Shown: positions 17,553-26,832 of the stretch, in pieces | How positions within the stretch are numbered: the first letter of the stretch is position 1 | How the letters are laid out: every line of letters begins with the position of its first letter | From: Geminicoccus harenae | Lineage (GTDB): Bacteria; Pseudomonadota; Alphaproteobacteria; Geminicoccales; Geminicoccaceae | NCBI RefSeq assembly: GCF_019800005.1 | Contig: NZ_JABGCL010000018.1 | Span: 1-64,000, forward strand | Length of the DNA: 64,000 nt | Direction: 5' to 3' | Position numbers and translations under genes: made by a program | Notes under the pieces: generated by a model | What the model was told of the DNA's origin: nothing | What the model saw: the letters and a program-made list of their open reading frames with translations, nothing else | Databases searched by the model: none

Positions 17553-18356
17553 TCAGACCAGCCGGTCGCCGGCCCGCGGGTGGCAGAGGTCGCGCGCGGA
17601 CGAGCTCTTCACGAACTCGACCACCTCCATCACCCGGGGCTGGTCCGCGAACACTTCCGCCACCTCGTTCAGCCGGTCGGCAAAGGGACCCTCGCCCTCG
17701 AAGAGGGTGCGGTACGCATTGCGCATCTGCCGGATCTCCTCGCGGCTGACCCCGCGCCGCTTCATGCCGACATTGTTCAGTCCGACCAGATGCGCGCGGT
17801 TGCCGATCACCAGCCCGTAGGGGATCACGTCGTTCTCGACCCCGGACAGCCCCCCCAGCATGGCATACTGGCCGATCCGCACGAACTGGTGGATCGCGCA
17901 CAAGCCGCCGAGGAAGGCATAGTCCCCGACCGTGACATGGCCGCCCAGCGTCGCGTTGTTGGCCATGACCACGCCGTTGCCGACGATGCAGTCATGCGCG
18001 ATGTGGATGCTGGCCATCAGCAGGCACTCCGCACCCACCACGGTCGCCATTCGCCCGCCCTCGGTGCCGGGATGGATCGTCACATGCTCGCGGATCCAGC
18101 AGCGCGGGCCGATCGTGATGGTGGACGGCTCGCCCTTGTAGCGCAGGTGCTGGGGCGGCTGGCCGATGCAGGCGAACGGGTGGATGCGCGTGCCCTCACC
18201 CACCGTGGTGTGCCCGTCGATCACGACGTGGGCCACCAGCCGGCAGCCGTTTTCCAGCCGCACGTTCGGGCCGATGATGCAGAACGGGCCGATCTCGACA
18301 TCCGTGCCGATCTCGGCCTTGCCGTCGACGATGGCGGTGGGATGGATGCTACTCAC
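17553..18356 (-). CDS. lpxA: UDP-N-acetylglucosamine acyltransferase
   Basis: A 267-residue left-handed beta-helix acyltransferase, the first step of lipid A synthesis. Hexapeptide repeats run from residue 3 to about 180, with the catalytic His at 121 in SIHIAHDCIVGN. The C-terminal helical part contains VGLNNVGMKRRGVSREEI, as in all LpxA. It begins with GTG and overlaps fabZ by 8 nt. The length equals the family norm, with a few extra residues at the C-terminus. Confidence 0.97.
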   Translation of the reverse strand: MSSIHPTAIVDGKAEIGTDVEIGPFCIIGPNVRLENGCRLVAHVVIDGHTTVGEGTRIHPFACIGQPPQHLRYKGEPSTITIGPRCWIREHVTIHPGTEGGRMATVVGAECLLMASIHIAHDCIVGNGVVMANNATLGGHVTVGDYAFLGGLCAIHQFVRIGQYAMLGGLSGVENDVIPYGLVIGNRAHLVGLNNVGMKRRGVSREEIRQMRNAYRTLFEGEGPFADRLNEVAEVFADQPRVMEVVEFVKSSSARDLCHPRAGDRLV

Positions 18357-18840
18357 CGCCGCGGGTCCCGGTCATCACCTTGGCGGAGAAGGTGCACTCG
18401 GTGGCGAGCTGGTCGCCGACCCAGGCATTGCCGCGGAACTTGTAGATCATCAGCTTGCTGCGCTCGAGCACGACCTCGAGCTTGAGCTGGTCGCCCGGGC
18501 GGACCGGGCGGCGGAACTTCACGTCGTCGACCGTGGAGAAGTAGACGGTGGTGCCCTCGAACTCCGGCCCCAGCGACGCCACCACCAGCACGGCTGCGGC
18601 CTGCGCCAGGGCCTCGATCACCAGCACACCCGGCATGATCGGGTCGGTCGGGAAATGGCCCTGGAAGAACGGCTCGTTGAAGGTGACGTTCTTGATGCCG
18701 ACCGCGCGCTTGAACGCCTCGATCTCGGTCACCCCGTCCACCATCAGCATCGGGTAACGGTGCGGGATCCGCTTGAGGATCCCGGCATAGTCGATGTCGG
18801 GCAGCGGCGTGCCTTGCTCGAAGCGACCCTGCTGGCTCAC
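18349..18840 (-). CDS. fabZ: 3-hydroxyacyl-[acyl-carrier-protein] dehydratase
   Basis: A 163-residue hot-dog dehydratase of fatty-acid elongation. IPHRYPMLMVD is followed by GHFPTDPIMPGVLVIEA, holding catalytic H62 and E76. The GTG at 18840 is chosen because its GTGA overlaps the lpxD stop by 4 nt and places the conserved domain at the normal distance; the frame upstream is only open within lpxD. Its location between lpxD and lpxA is the classical arrangement that links fatty-acid and lipid A synthesis. Confidence 0.96.
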   Translation of the reverse strand: MSQQGRFEQGTPLPDIDYAGILKRIPHRYPMLMVDGVTEIEAFKRAVGIKNVTFNEPFFQGHFPTDPIMPGVLVIEALAQAAAVLVVASLGPEFEGTTVYFSTVDDVKFRRPVRPGDQLKLEVVLERSKLMIYKFRGNAWVGDQLATECTFSAKVMTGTRGGE

Positions 18841-19880
18841 CGCGCGTCTCCCTTCTTCTTCCTTTTCCCGAGCATCCGGATCGACGCAACTTGCCGGCGC
18901 CACTCGGTGATCGGCACCGCCGGCGCGCCGCCATAGATCGAATCGGCCGGAAGGTCGTCGGTCACGGCGCCCCTGGCGGCCAACTGCACCCGCGGCCCCA
19001 GGACGAGGTGGCCGGCCACGCCCGACTGCGCCGCCAGCACGCAATGATCGCCGATCGTCGCACTGCCCGAAAGGCCGGACTGCGCCACGATGATGCAATG
19101 CGCGCCGATCCGCACGTTGTGCGCGATCATGACCAGATTGTCGATCTTGCTGCCTCGGCCGATCACCGTGTCCGAACCGCTGCCCCGGTCGATGGTGGTG
19201 TTGGCGCCGATCTCGACATCGTCCTCGATCACGACCCGGCCGAGCTGCGGCACCTTGTGGTGGGACGCCCCCATGGCGAAGCCGAACCCGTCCTGGCCGA
19301 TCCTGACACCGGGATGGATCAGCACCCGCTCGCCTACCAGGCAGTGGGACAGGCTGGCCCCGGCACCGATTCGGCTGCCGGCACCGATCCGCACGTTGCG
19401 GCCGACCACGGCGGCAGGCTCGATCCGCACGCCGTCGCCCAGCTCGGCACCGGGCTGAACCACCGCACCCGGGGCGATCTGCACACCCCGGCCGAGCTTC
19501 GCGTCCGGGGCGACATGCGCACCGGCCTCGATCCTCCCCTCGCCCAGGGGCGCTGCGCCCGGCACCTCGTCCGGGTAGAAGGCGGCGGCGATGATCGCCA
19601 TGGCGAGCTGCGGGTCGCGCACCAGCACCCGCGCCTTGCCGGCGGGCACGCGCTCGGTCATGGCCGGCTTGCAGACCACGGCACCGGCGGCCGTCGCCGC
19701 CAGGTCCGCCAGGTAGCGACGGTTGTCGAAGAAGGCGAGGTCCGCCGGCCCGGCTGCCGCCAGGCTCGCCACGTCCTGGATCATGAGGTCGGGATCACCG
19801 ACCAGCTCGGCCTGAACCAGCCCGGCGAGCTGGCCCAGCCGGAACGGGCCGGAGCGGTTGAAGAAGCGAGGATCAGCCAT
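18837..19880 (-). CDS. lpxD: UDP-3-O-acylglucosamine N-acyltransferase
   Basis: A 347-residue acyltransferase that adds the second acyl chain (N-linked) in lipid A synthesis. The N-terminal uridine-binding domain contains LAFFDNRRYLADL. A long left-handed beta-helix of hexapeptide repeats follows, with IGQDGFGFA and the catalytic His in MIAHNVRIGAHC at about 250. The C-terminus VPITEWRRQ is conserved. It starts 6 bp after the ompH stop and overlaps fabZ by 4 nt. Confidence 0.97.
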   Translation of the reverse strand: MADPRFFNRSGPFRLGQLAGLVQAELVGDPDLMIQDVASLAAAGPADLAFFDNRRYLADLAATAAGAVVCKPAMTERVPAGKARVLVRDPQLAMAIIAAAFYPDEVPGAAPLGEGRIEAGAHVAPDAKLGRGVQIAPGAVVQPGAELGDGVRIEPAAVVGRNVRIGAGSRIGAGASLSHCLVGERVLIHPGVRIGQDGFGFAMGASHHKVPQLGRVVIEDDVEIGANTTIDRGSGSDTVIGRGSKIDNLVMIAHNVRIGAHCIIVAQSGLSGSATIGDHCVLAAQSGVAGHLVLGPRVQLAARGAVTDDLPADSIYGGAPAVPITEWRRQVASIRMLGKRKKKGDAR

Positions 19881-19886
19881 GGCCGG

Positions 19887-20528
19887 CTATTGCTGCGGCT
19901 GCTGTTGCGCCGGCTCCGCCGGCAGCGCGTCGGCCACCTTCACGTCGGGCAGGAGCTGGTCGAGGAGCTGGAGCACGTCCTGGGTGATGTCGATTCTGGG
20001 TGAGAACACCAGGACGGTGGAGGATGGCACGACGAGGTTGAAGCCCTTCTCCTCGGCCAGCTGCGACACGACCTCGATAATCGCCTCGCGCACATCGTTC
20101 AGGGCAACGGCGGTCACCTCGTCGAGCTGGCGACGTCGCTCCTGGACGTTCTTCTGGACCTCGGCGACCTCCTGCTCGAACTCGCGGCGCTTGGTGCCGA
20201 AGGCCTCGGGCGAGAGCACGGTGCGCTGCTTGACCAGTGCCTGGTCCTGCTCGCGCAGCTCCTGCTCCTGCTTGGAGATCTCCTCCTGGTAGGCCTTGCG
20301 CCGGACTTCCACCTGGTCGCGGATGCTGCCGGCGGCCTTCGAATCACGCAGGATCTTCTGGTAGTCGATGATGCCCACCACGGCGGCAGGCAGCGTCTCC
20401 GAGGCGCCCGCGACCGTGGATGGCAGCGGCTGGGCCGCCGGCGGCGGCTGCTGCTGTGCGGCGGCGGGCAGCACGACGCCCATCGCCAGCACGGCGGCGA
20501 GTGCCGCCACCCGTCCGACCGTCGTCAT
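19887..20528 (-). CDS. OmpH/Skp-family periplasmic chaperone
   Basis: A 213-residue exported protein. The signal peptide is MTTVGRVAALAAVLAMGVVL up to AAA-QQ near 24. A Pro/Gln-rich linker is followed by the OmpH/Skp domain: VVGIIDYQKILRDSKAA at about 50-66, then a long charged coiled coil (about 70-150), then a small beta region. Skp trimers hold unfolded outer-membrane proteins on the way to BamA, encoded next upstream. The C-terminus is Gln-rich. ATG at 20528 is the only good start in front of the signal sequence. Confidence 0.9.
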   Translation of the reverse strand: MTTVGRVAALAAVLAMGVVLPAAAQQQPPPAAQPLPSTVAGASETLPAAVVGIIDYQKILRDSKAAGSIRDQVEVRRKAYQEEISKQEQELREQDQALVKQRTVLSPEAFGTKRREFEQEVAEVQKNVQERRRQLDEVTAVALNDVREAIIEVVSQLAEEKGFNLVVPSSTVLVFSPRIDITQDVLQLLDQLLPDVKVADALPAEPAQQQPQQ

Positions 20529-20583
20529 GCCGGCGCGCGCCGCCTTGTTGCAAGATGTGACCGGCAAGCCCGTTGCCCTCCAA

Positions 20584-22887
20584 TCAGAACCGCGTACCGA
20601 ACGAGACCCGGAACTCCTCGGTCTGGTCGTAGTCTTCCTTGGCGAACGGCAGCGCGAAATCAACCGCCAATGGGCCCAGCGGCGAGATCCAGGAGATGCC
20701 GAAGCCCGCCGAGGCACGCAGCGAGCCGGAATCCTCGAGGCCTGGCCCACTCGCGTCGATGTCGGTGAGCGTGCCGGCCTGGGCGAAGCCGCGGCCATAG
20801 ATGCGCAGCTCGTCGGGCAGGCCCAGCGGGAACCGCATCTCGGCCGTGCCGACATAATAGACGTTGCCGCCCAGCGAGTCGTCGAAGATCACGTCGCGCG
20901 GGCCGATGCCGGCGAACTCGAAGCCGCGGAAATTGGAGCCGCCGATGAAGAACCGGTCGGAGAGGTGCACGTCCTCGCCACCGAAGCCGAAGATGTAGCC
21001 GCCGGACGCTCCCAGGTTCAGCACCACGTCGGGCAGCAGCGAGTAGTACCAGTCGGCCCGGAGCTCCTGCTTGAACCACTGGTTGTCGCCGCCCAGGCCG
21101 GCCAGGTCCATGTCGTAGCGGAACAGGATGCCCTCGTTCGGCAGGAACCGGTCGTCGCGGGTGTCGTAGGTGAAGGTCTGGCCGATGATCGACGAGGTCC
21201 GGTCGCCCTCCTCGTCGCGGATATAGGGCGAGGAGTCTTCCTCGACGTCGAAGATCTTGTCGTTGCGCAGGGTGTAGCGCACGCCGTGCCGCCAGTTCTC
21301 CGTGAGCGGGTAGTTGGCGCGGATCGTGCCGCCGATGTTGCGCTCGTCGAACGACGACTCGTCCTGGTAGTCGGTCTCGCGCGAGAACAGGTCGAAGCCC
21401 ACCGCCAGGTCGCGGTCCATGAAATAGGGCTCGGTGAAGCCCAGGCCGATGTCCTGGCGGCGGCCGGAGAAGGTGAACTGCGCGTCCAGGTCCTGGCCAC
21501 GGCCCAGCAGGTTGCGCTCGCGCAGCCGGATGTCGCCCAAGACGCCGTCCGAGGTCGAGTAGCCGGCGCCGAAGGACAGTTCGCCCGTGGAGCGCTCCAC
21601 CACGTCGACCCCGATCACTATCTTGTCGGGCGCGCTGCCCTGGGTGGTGACCATCTCCACCCGGTCGAAGAAGCCCAGCGCGCGGATGCGCTGCTCGGAG
21701 CGGCGCAGCAGGTCGGCGTTGAATGCGTCGCCCTCGGCCAGGCGGAACTCGCGGCGGATCACCCGGTCGAGCGTGCGCACGTTGCCGCGCACGTCGATGC
21801 GCTCGACATAGACCCTGGGCCCCTCGTCGATCGCGAAGTTGACCGACACGGTCCGGTTCTCTTCGTCGATCCGCTGGATCGGATTGACCCGGGTGAACGC
21901 GTAGCCCAGCACGGAGAGCCGGTCGGTCAGGTCGTCGATCGTCCGCTCGATCTCGCTGCTGTCATAGGTGTCGCCGGCCGTCGGGATGAGCAGCGCCCGC
22001 AGCTCCTCGGCCTGCACGTCACGGACATTGCTGGTGACCTCGATGTCGCCGAACTGGAACAGCTCGCCTTCGTCGACCGTGAAGGTGATGAAGAAGTTGC
22101 GCCCATCCGGCGACAGCTCGGCCACCGCGGAGCGGACCTCGAACTGGGCATAGCCGCGACTGGTGTAGTAGCGGCGCAGCAGCTCCTGGTCGTAGGCCAG
22201 CCGGTCCGGGTCGTAGGTGTCGTCGTTGGTGAAGAAGCGGTACCAGGCGCTCTCCTTGGTCTGGATCGCGCCGCGCAGGGCCGAATCGGAGAAGTGCTCG
22301 TTGCCGATGAAGCTGATGCCGCCGACCTTGGTGAGCGGCCCTTCCTTGATCTCGAACACGAGATCGACGCGGTTCTGGTCGAGCTCGATGATCTTGGGCT
22401 CGACCGCGGCGCCGAAGCGGCCGGCACTGCGATAGATGTCCAGGATGCGGGTCACCGCCGCCTGCACTCGGGCCCGGGTGAACACGGTGCGGGGGGCGAG
22501 CTGGATTTCCTGGTTGAGGATGTCGTCGGTGACCCGGTCGTTACCCTCGAAGGCCACCCTATTGATGATCGGGTTCTCGACCACGGTCACCACCAGGGTC
22601 TGGCCGTCGCGCTCGACCCGGACGTCGTCGAACAGGCCGGTGGCGAACAGGGTCTTGAGCGATTCGTCGATCTTGGCGTCGGTCAGCGTGTCGCCCGACT
22701 GTACCGAGAGATAGTTCTCGATGGTCGCGCGCTCGATCCGCTCGTTGCCGCGCACCACGATGTCGGTGAGGGTCACCGTTTCCTGCTGCTGCGCCCATGC
22801 CGCAGGTGTGGCGGCGACGCCGGTCACGAGGGAGGTCGACAGCCACAGCGCGGTCAAGGTCCGGCGCGACGCCCGGCTTATCAGCAT
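20584..22887 (-). CDS. bamA: Outer membrane protein assembly factor BamA
   Basis: A 767-residue Omp85 protein, the core of the BAM complex that inserts beta-barrels into the outer membrane. The signal peptide ends near AWA-QQ at about 32. Five POTRA domains follow to about residue 430, starting with TDIVVRGNERIERATI. The 16-strand barrel has the SNFRGFEFAGIGPRD loop near 650, which contains the conserved RGF of the L6 loop. The terminal Phe is preserved (FGTRF). ATG at 22887 is used; an in-frame Met 14 codons upstream lies beyond the signal peptide. It sits between rseP and ompH, as usual. Confidence 0.97.
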   Translation of the reverse strand: MLISRASRRTLTALWLSTSLVTGVAATPAAWAQQQETVTLTDIVVRGNERIERATIENYLSVQSGDTLTDAKIDESLKTLFATGLFDDVRVERDGQTLVVTVVENPIINRVAFEGNDRVTDDILNQEIQLAPRTVFTRARVQAAVTRILDIYRSAGRFGAAVEPKIIELDQNRVDLVFEIKEGPLTKVGGISFIGNEHFSDSALRGAIQTKESAWYRFFTNDDTYDPDRLAYDQELLRRYYTSRGYAQFEVRSAVAELSPDGRNFFITFTVDEGELFQFGDIEVTSNVRDVQAEELRALLIPTAGDTYDSSEIERTIDDLTDRLSVLGYAFTRVNPIQRIDEENRTVSVNFAIDEGPRVYVERIDVRGNVRTLDRVIRREFRLAEGDAFNADLLRRSEQRIRALGFFDRVEMVTTQGSAPDKIVIGVDVVERSTGELSFGAGYSTSDGVLGDIRLRERNLLGRGQDLDAQFTFSGRRQDIGLGFTEPYFMDRDLAVGFDLFSRETDYQDESSFDERNIGGTIRANYPLTENWRHGVRYTLRNDKIFDVEEDSSPYIRDEEGDRTSSIIGQTFTYDTRDDRFLPNEGILFRYDMDLAGLGGDNQWFKQELRADWYYSLLPDVVLNLGASGGYIFGFGGEDVHLSDRFFIGGSNFRGFEFAGIGPRDVIFDDSLGGNVYYVGTAEMRFPLGLPDELRIYGRGFAQAGTLTDIDASGPGLEDSGSLRASAGFGISWISPLGPLAVDFALPFAKEDYDQTEEFRVSFGTRF

Positions 22888-22936
22888 ATGCCCACCCCAG
22901 CGGCCCACCGCGTCCGAGCGGGCGAACACGCCTCGA

Positions 22937-24052
22937 TCAGGAAACCCACCCTTTGAGGAACTCGATGACCTTTAGGTTCACCAAATCGTTCCAAGTGGCG
23001 AATACCATGAGGGAAAGCACCATGGCCAGTCCGAAACGGAACGCCATCTCCTGGGCCCGCTCGGCCAGCGGGCGGCCGCGGATCGCCTCCGCCGCGTACA
23101 TGACGAGGTGACCGCCGTCGAGCATCGGGATCGGGAACAGGTTGATCAGGCCGAGATTGATCGACAGCACCGCGGTGAACCAGATCGCCGGGACCAGGCC
23201 GTCCTGGGAGATCTCGCCGGACATCTGCGCGATCCGGATCGGCCCGCCCAGCTCCTGGGTGCCGCGCGAGCCGACGATCATCTCCCATAAGCCCGCCAGC
23301 GTGCCGGTGATCATCCTCCAGGTCTCGGTCACCGCCTCGACCGGTGCAGACAGGATCGAGCTGCGGCGGAACTCGATGCCGCTGCTGCCGATGCCGATCC
23401 GGCCGATGCGATGCTCGTTGCCGAACCGGTCGGTGAGCTCGGTGAGCTCCGGGACCAGCGGCAGGGTCAGCTCGTCGCCGCCGCGCAGCAAGGTCACCTC
23501 GACCGTCTCGCCCGGGCGCGGCGCCACCAGGCCCTGGAGCTGCTCGAAGCTCTCCACCGACGTGCCGTCGACCGCGGTGATCCGGTCGCCCGGCAGGATG
23601 CCGGCCACCGCGGCCGGGCTGCTCTCGACCACCTGGCCCACCACGGGCGGCGTGAACGGCCGGCCGCTCACCACGAACAGCAAGGTCAGCGCCAGGATCG
23701 CGAACACGAAGTTGGCGGCAGGCCCGGCGAACACGATCGCCGCCCGCTGGCCCACGGTCTTGGCCGGGAACGCGGTCCGGTCGGCGGCGAGCGTCTGGTC
23801 ACTGCGAGCACTGGCGGCATCCAGGTCGCCATGCATCTTGACGTAGCCGCCCAGCGGGATCGCGCTGAACTTCCAGCGGGTGCCGTACCGGTCGGTCCAG
23901 CCCAGCAGTTCCGGACCGAAACCCACCGAGAACACGTCGACCCGCACGCCGCAGGCGCGCGCCACCCGGAAATGGCCGTATTCGTGCACGAACACGACCA
24001 CCGTCAGGATGATCAGGAACGGCACGATGTACTGAAAGAGCGTGCCGATCAT
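22937..24052 (-). CDS. rseP: Site-2 intramembrane zinc metalloprotease RseP
   Basis: A 371-residue S2P-family protease in the inner membrane. The first helix carries HEYGH (23-27), with the two zinc His and catalytic Glu. The third ligand is in LFPIPMLDGGHL near residue 308. One recognisable PDZ domain lies in the periplasmic part (about 125-205, AGILPGDRITAVDG); E. coli RseP has two. FSAIPLGGYVKM is also conserved. In proteobacteria it cleaves anti-sigma factors and leftover signal peptides. ATG at 24052 overlaps the dxr stop by 4 nt. Confidence 0.95.
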   Translation of the reverse strand: MIGTLFQYIVPFLIILTVVVFVHEYGHFRVARACGVRVDVFSVGFGPELLGWTDRYGTRWKFSAIPLGGYVKMHGDLDAASARSDQTLAADRTAFPAKTVGQRAAIVFAGPAANFVFAILALTLLFVVSGRPFTPPVVGQVVESSPAAVAGILPGDRITAVDGTSVESFEQLQGLVAPRPGETVEVTLLRGGDELTLPLVPELTELTDRFGNEHRIGRIGIGSSGIEFRRSSILSAPVEAVTETWRMITGTLAGLWEMIVGSRGTQELGGPIRIAQMSGEISQDGLVPAIWFTAVLSINLGLINLFPIPMLDGGHLVMYAAEAIRGRPLAERAQEMAFRFGLAMVLSLMVFATWNDLVNLKVIEFLKGWVS

Positions 24053-25230
24053 GGTGTCAGCTCCGAAACGGGACGATGCGATCGCTCCGCCACCTTCTGC
24101 CAGGCCGCCCGGCGGGCTGCCTGATCGATGGCGAAGACCGATTCGAGGTCATCCGGCGCGATTCGCCCGTCCTCCGCCAGCACCTCCTCGATCACCGCGA
24201 CGATGTCGAGAAAGCCGATGCGTCGGTCCAGGAAGGCCGCGACCGCGACCTCGTCGGCGGCATTGAGAATGGTAGGTGCGGCCCCGCCTGCCCGCAAGCA
24301 GGCCCTGGCGAGCGGGAGTGCCGGGAAGCGCACATGGTCGGGCTCGGCGAAGGTCAGGCTGCCGAGGGCCGCCAGGTCCAGCCGCGGCACCGAGCAGGGC
24401 AGCCGCTCGGGATGGCCCAGGCAGTAGGCGATCGGCACGCGCATGTCCGAGCATCCCAGCTGCGCCAGCACCGAGCCGTCGCAGAAGTGGACCATGCCGT
24501 GCACCACCGACTGCGGATGCACCAGCACGTCCAGCCGCTCGTCCGGCAGGTCGAAGAGCTGGTGCGCCTCGATCAGCTCCAGCCCCTTGTTGATCATGGT
24601 GGCGCTGTCGATCGTGATCCTGGGCCCCATCCGCCAGTTGGGATGGCGCAGCGCCGCCTCCGGCGTGGCCAGCCGCATCTCGGCCAGCTCCGCACAGCGG
24701 AACGGGCCGCCGGACGCGGTGATGGTCAGCTTCTCCACGTCCTTGCCCTCGCTGCCGGCGAGCGCCTGGAACAGGGCGTTGTGCTCCGAGTCCAGGGGCA
24801 GGAGGCGGGCCCGGTGGCGGCTGACCGCCGCCTTGAACAGCGGCCCCGCCGCGACCAGGCATTCCTTATTGGCCAGGGCGACCGTCGCTCCCCGGCACAC
24901 GGCAGCCAGGCTGGGTGGGAGGCCGGCGATGCCGACGATCCCCGCGACCACCCGCTCGGCCGGCAGCTCGGCCGCGGCCACCAGGGCCGCCGGCCCGGCT
25001 GCCACGGCCAAGCCCGTGCCGGACAGCCGCTCCTTCAGCGCCGCGTAGCAGCCAGGGTCGCCGATCACGGTGAGTTCCGGCCGATAGCGCAGCGCCAGCT
25101 CCGCCAGCTCGTCGACCCGGGTCTGGGCGGTCAGTGCCACGATCCGGAAGCGCTGGGGATGCTCGTCCACCAAGGCCAGCGTGCTCGTGCCGATCGACCC
25201 GGTAGCCCCCAGGACCGTGAGGCTGGTCAT
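24049..25230 (-). CDS. dxr: 1-deoxy-D-xylulose 5-phosphate reductoisomerase
   Basis: A 393-residue enzyme of the non-mevalonate isoprenoid pathway that converts DXP to MEP with NADPH. The N-terminal cofactor loop is VLGATGSIGTSTL (6-18). The metal site lies in PLDSEHNALFQAL, and TASGGPFR and NWRMGPRITIDSATMINKGLE are diagnostic. The long open frame upstream is ignored: ATG at 25230 starts the conserved domain and overlaps cdsA by 4 nt. Fosmidomycin-target residues appear intact. Confidence 0.97.
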   Translation of the reverse strand: MTSLTVLGATGSIGTSTLALVDEHPQRFRIVALTAQTRVDELAELALRYRPELTVIGDPGCYAALKERLSGTGLAVAAGPAALVAAAELPAERVVAGIVGIAGLPPSLAAVCRGATVALANKECLVAAGPLFKAAVSRHRARLLPLDSEHNALFQALAGSEGKDVEKLTITASGGPFRCAELAEMRLATPEAALRHPNWRMGPRITIDSATMINKGLELIEAHQLFDLPDERLDVLVHPQSVVHGMVHFCDGSVLAQLGCSDMRVPIAYCLGHPERLPCSVPRLDLAALGSLTFAEPDHVRFPALPLARACLRAGGAAPTILNAADEVAVAAFLDRRIGFLDIVAVIEEVLAEDGRIAPDDLESVFAIDQAARRAAWQKVAERSHRPVSELTP

Positions 25231-26051
25231 GTCAGGACGTCCGGCCCCAGCAGATGGACGAACAGGGCCGTCACCGGAGCGGCGAACAGCACGGCATCCA
25301 GCCGGTCGAGCGCCCCGCCATGACCCGGGATCAGGTTGCCGCTGTCTTTCAGGCCGGCCACCCGCTTCAGCCTTGATTCGAACAGGTCGCCCGCCTGCCC
25401 CGCCACCGACACGAACAGGGCGGCCAGGGCGGCGATCCCGGGCGTGCCATGGGTACCCAGCGCCACGAGCGCGCCTGCCAGCACGCCGCCCACCGCCCCG
25501 CCGACGCAGCCGGACCAGGTCTTGCCCGGGCTGATCGAGGGCGCCACCTTCGGCCCGCCCAGGGTGCGCCCGACCAGATAGGCCATCGTGTCGGTGGTCC
25601 AGATCACCGCGAACATCCAGAGCACGATGGAAAAGCCCTGCGGCTCGACCAGGCGCAGGTCGATGATCACGAGGCAGGGCACCGCGATGTAGAGGGCGCC
25701 GAAGCCCGCCCGGTTGCCGTCGGTGCGGCCGAACAGGGCGCGCAGGAACACCGTGCCCAACGCCACCAGACCAGCCAGCGCCAGCCCCTCGGATAGCCCG
25801 CCGCGGTAGAGCCCGACCAGGCCCAGCACCATCGCCCCTGCCGTGGCCAGGACCGCCCATTCGTTCAGGCCGGTACGGCCGCGCAGCCGGGCGACAATCC
25901 GGCCATACTCGTAGGCCATGCAGGCGACGGCGGCCACCACCAGCAGGTCGAACGCCCAGCCGCCGGTCCAAAGCCCGGCCAGCGCCAGGACGATCAGCAC
26001 CAGGCCGGAGCTGAGCCGCTTGTAGAAGGCAGGGTCGAACTCACGGGCCAC
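25227..26051 (-). CDS. cdsA: Phosphatidate cytidylyltransferase
   Basis: A 274-residue polytopic inner-membrane enzyme that makes CDP-diacylglycerol from phosphatidate and CTP, the branch point of phospholipid synthesis. About eight hydrophobic segments are visible. The CTP-transferase signature is near the C-terminus: ISPGKTWSGCVGG, then SRLKRVAGLKDSGNLIPGHGG and LDRLDA. It lies 5 bp after uppS and overlaps dxr by 4 nt. Confidence 0.95.
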   Translation of the reverse strand: MAREFDPAFYKRLSSGLVLIVLALAGLWTGGWAFDLLVVAAVACMAYEYGRIVARLRGRTGLNEWAVLATAGAMVLGLVGLYRGGLSEGLALAGLVALGTVFLRALFGRTDGNRAGFGALYIAVPCLVIIDLRLVEPQGFSIVLWMFAVIWTTDTMAYLVGRTLGGPKVAPSISPGKTWSGCVGGAVGGVLAGALVALGTHGTPGIAALAALFVSVAGQAGDLFESRLKRVAGLKDSGNLIPGHGGALDRLDAVLFAAPVTALFVHLLGPDVLT

Positions 26052-26056
26052 GCCGG

Positions 26057-26812
26057 TCAGCCGACCACCTGGGCACTGCTGGACGCGCCGAAGCGGCGGT
26101 CGCGGCGCGCGAACTCGTCGAGCGCTGCCCGGAAATGGGCTTCGTCGAAATCAGGCCAGGCGACGTCCTGGAACACGATCTCGGTATAGGCCAGCTGCCA
26201 CAGGAGGAAGTTGCTGATCCGCTGCTCGCCGGAGGTGCGGATCAACAGGTCGGGGTCGGGGATCTCGGCGGTGGCCAGGTGCCTGGTGATCAGCGCCTCG
26301 TCGATGGCATCGGCGTCCAGATGCCCGGCCTTGGCGGCGTCGACCAGCTGGCGCACCGCCTGGGTGATCTCCCAGCGGGCGCCATAGTTCAGGGCCAGGA
26401 CCAGGTCGAGCCGGGCATTGCCGGCGGTCAGCGCCTCCGCCTCGTCCAGCATCAGCCGGATGTCGTCGGCCAGCCTGGAGCGGTCGCCGATCACCCGGAC
26501 CCGCACGCCCTCCTTGTGCAGCTCGGTCAGCTCCTTGCGCAGGTAGAAGCGCAGGAGGTTCATGAGCTCGTTGACCTCCATCGCCGGCCGCCGCCAGTTT
26601 TCCGAGCTGAAGGCGAACAGGGTGAGGTAGCGCACCCCTTCCTTCACCGCAGCACGGATGGCACGGCGCACCGAATCGGCGCCGCGGCGATGGCCCATCA
26701 CGCCGGGCATGCCGCGCGCCCGGGCCCAGCGACGATTGCCGTCCATGATGATGGCGACATGGACCGGGGGCGACGAAGCCGGGCCCGGCAGAGAGGACGG
26801 TAGAATGGACAA
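26057..26812 (-). CDS. uppS: Undecaprenyl diphosphate synthase (cis-prenyltransferase)
   Basis: A 251-residue cis-prenyltransferase that builds the C55 lipid carrier for peptidoglycan and O-antigen. Conserved regions are VAIIMDGNRRWA at about 19-30, with the catalytic Asp at 24, GHRRGADSVRR, FAFSSENWRRP, DLLIRTSGEQRISNFLLWQ and the C-terminal FARRDRRFG. The start is a TTG at 26812 with a GGGGG about nine bases upstream, giving a short Pro/Ser-rich leader before the domain. It lies between frr and cdsA. Confidence 0.96.
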   Translation of the reverse strand: MSILPSSLPGPASSPPVHVAIIMDGNRRWARARGMPGVMGHRRGADSVRRAIRAAVKEGVRYLTLFAFSSENWRRPAMEVNELMNLLRFYLRKELTELHKEGVRVRVIGDRSRLADDIRLMLDEAEALTAGNARLDLVLALNYGARWEITQAVRQLVDAAKAGHLDADAIDEALITRHLATAEIPDPDLLIRTSGEQRISNFLLWQLAYTEIVFQDVAWPDFDEAHFRAALDEFARRDRRFGASSSAQVVG

Positions 26813-26832
26813 ACGCGTCGGCCCCCAGGTAC

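Noticed and set aside
20368..22956. An 862-codon frame opposite bamA and ompH
   Set aside because: Same effect: low-complexity Val/Ala/Asp/His translation with no motif, opposite an intact bamA.
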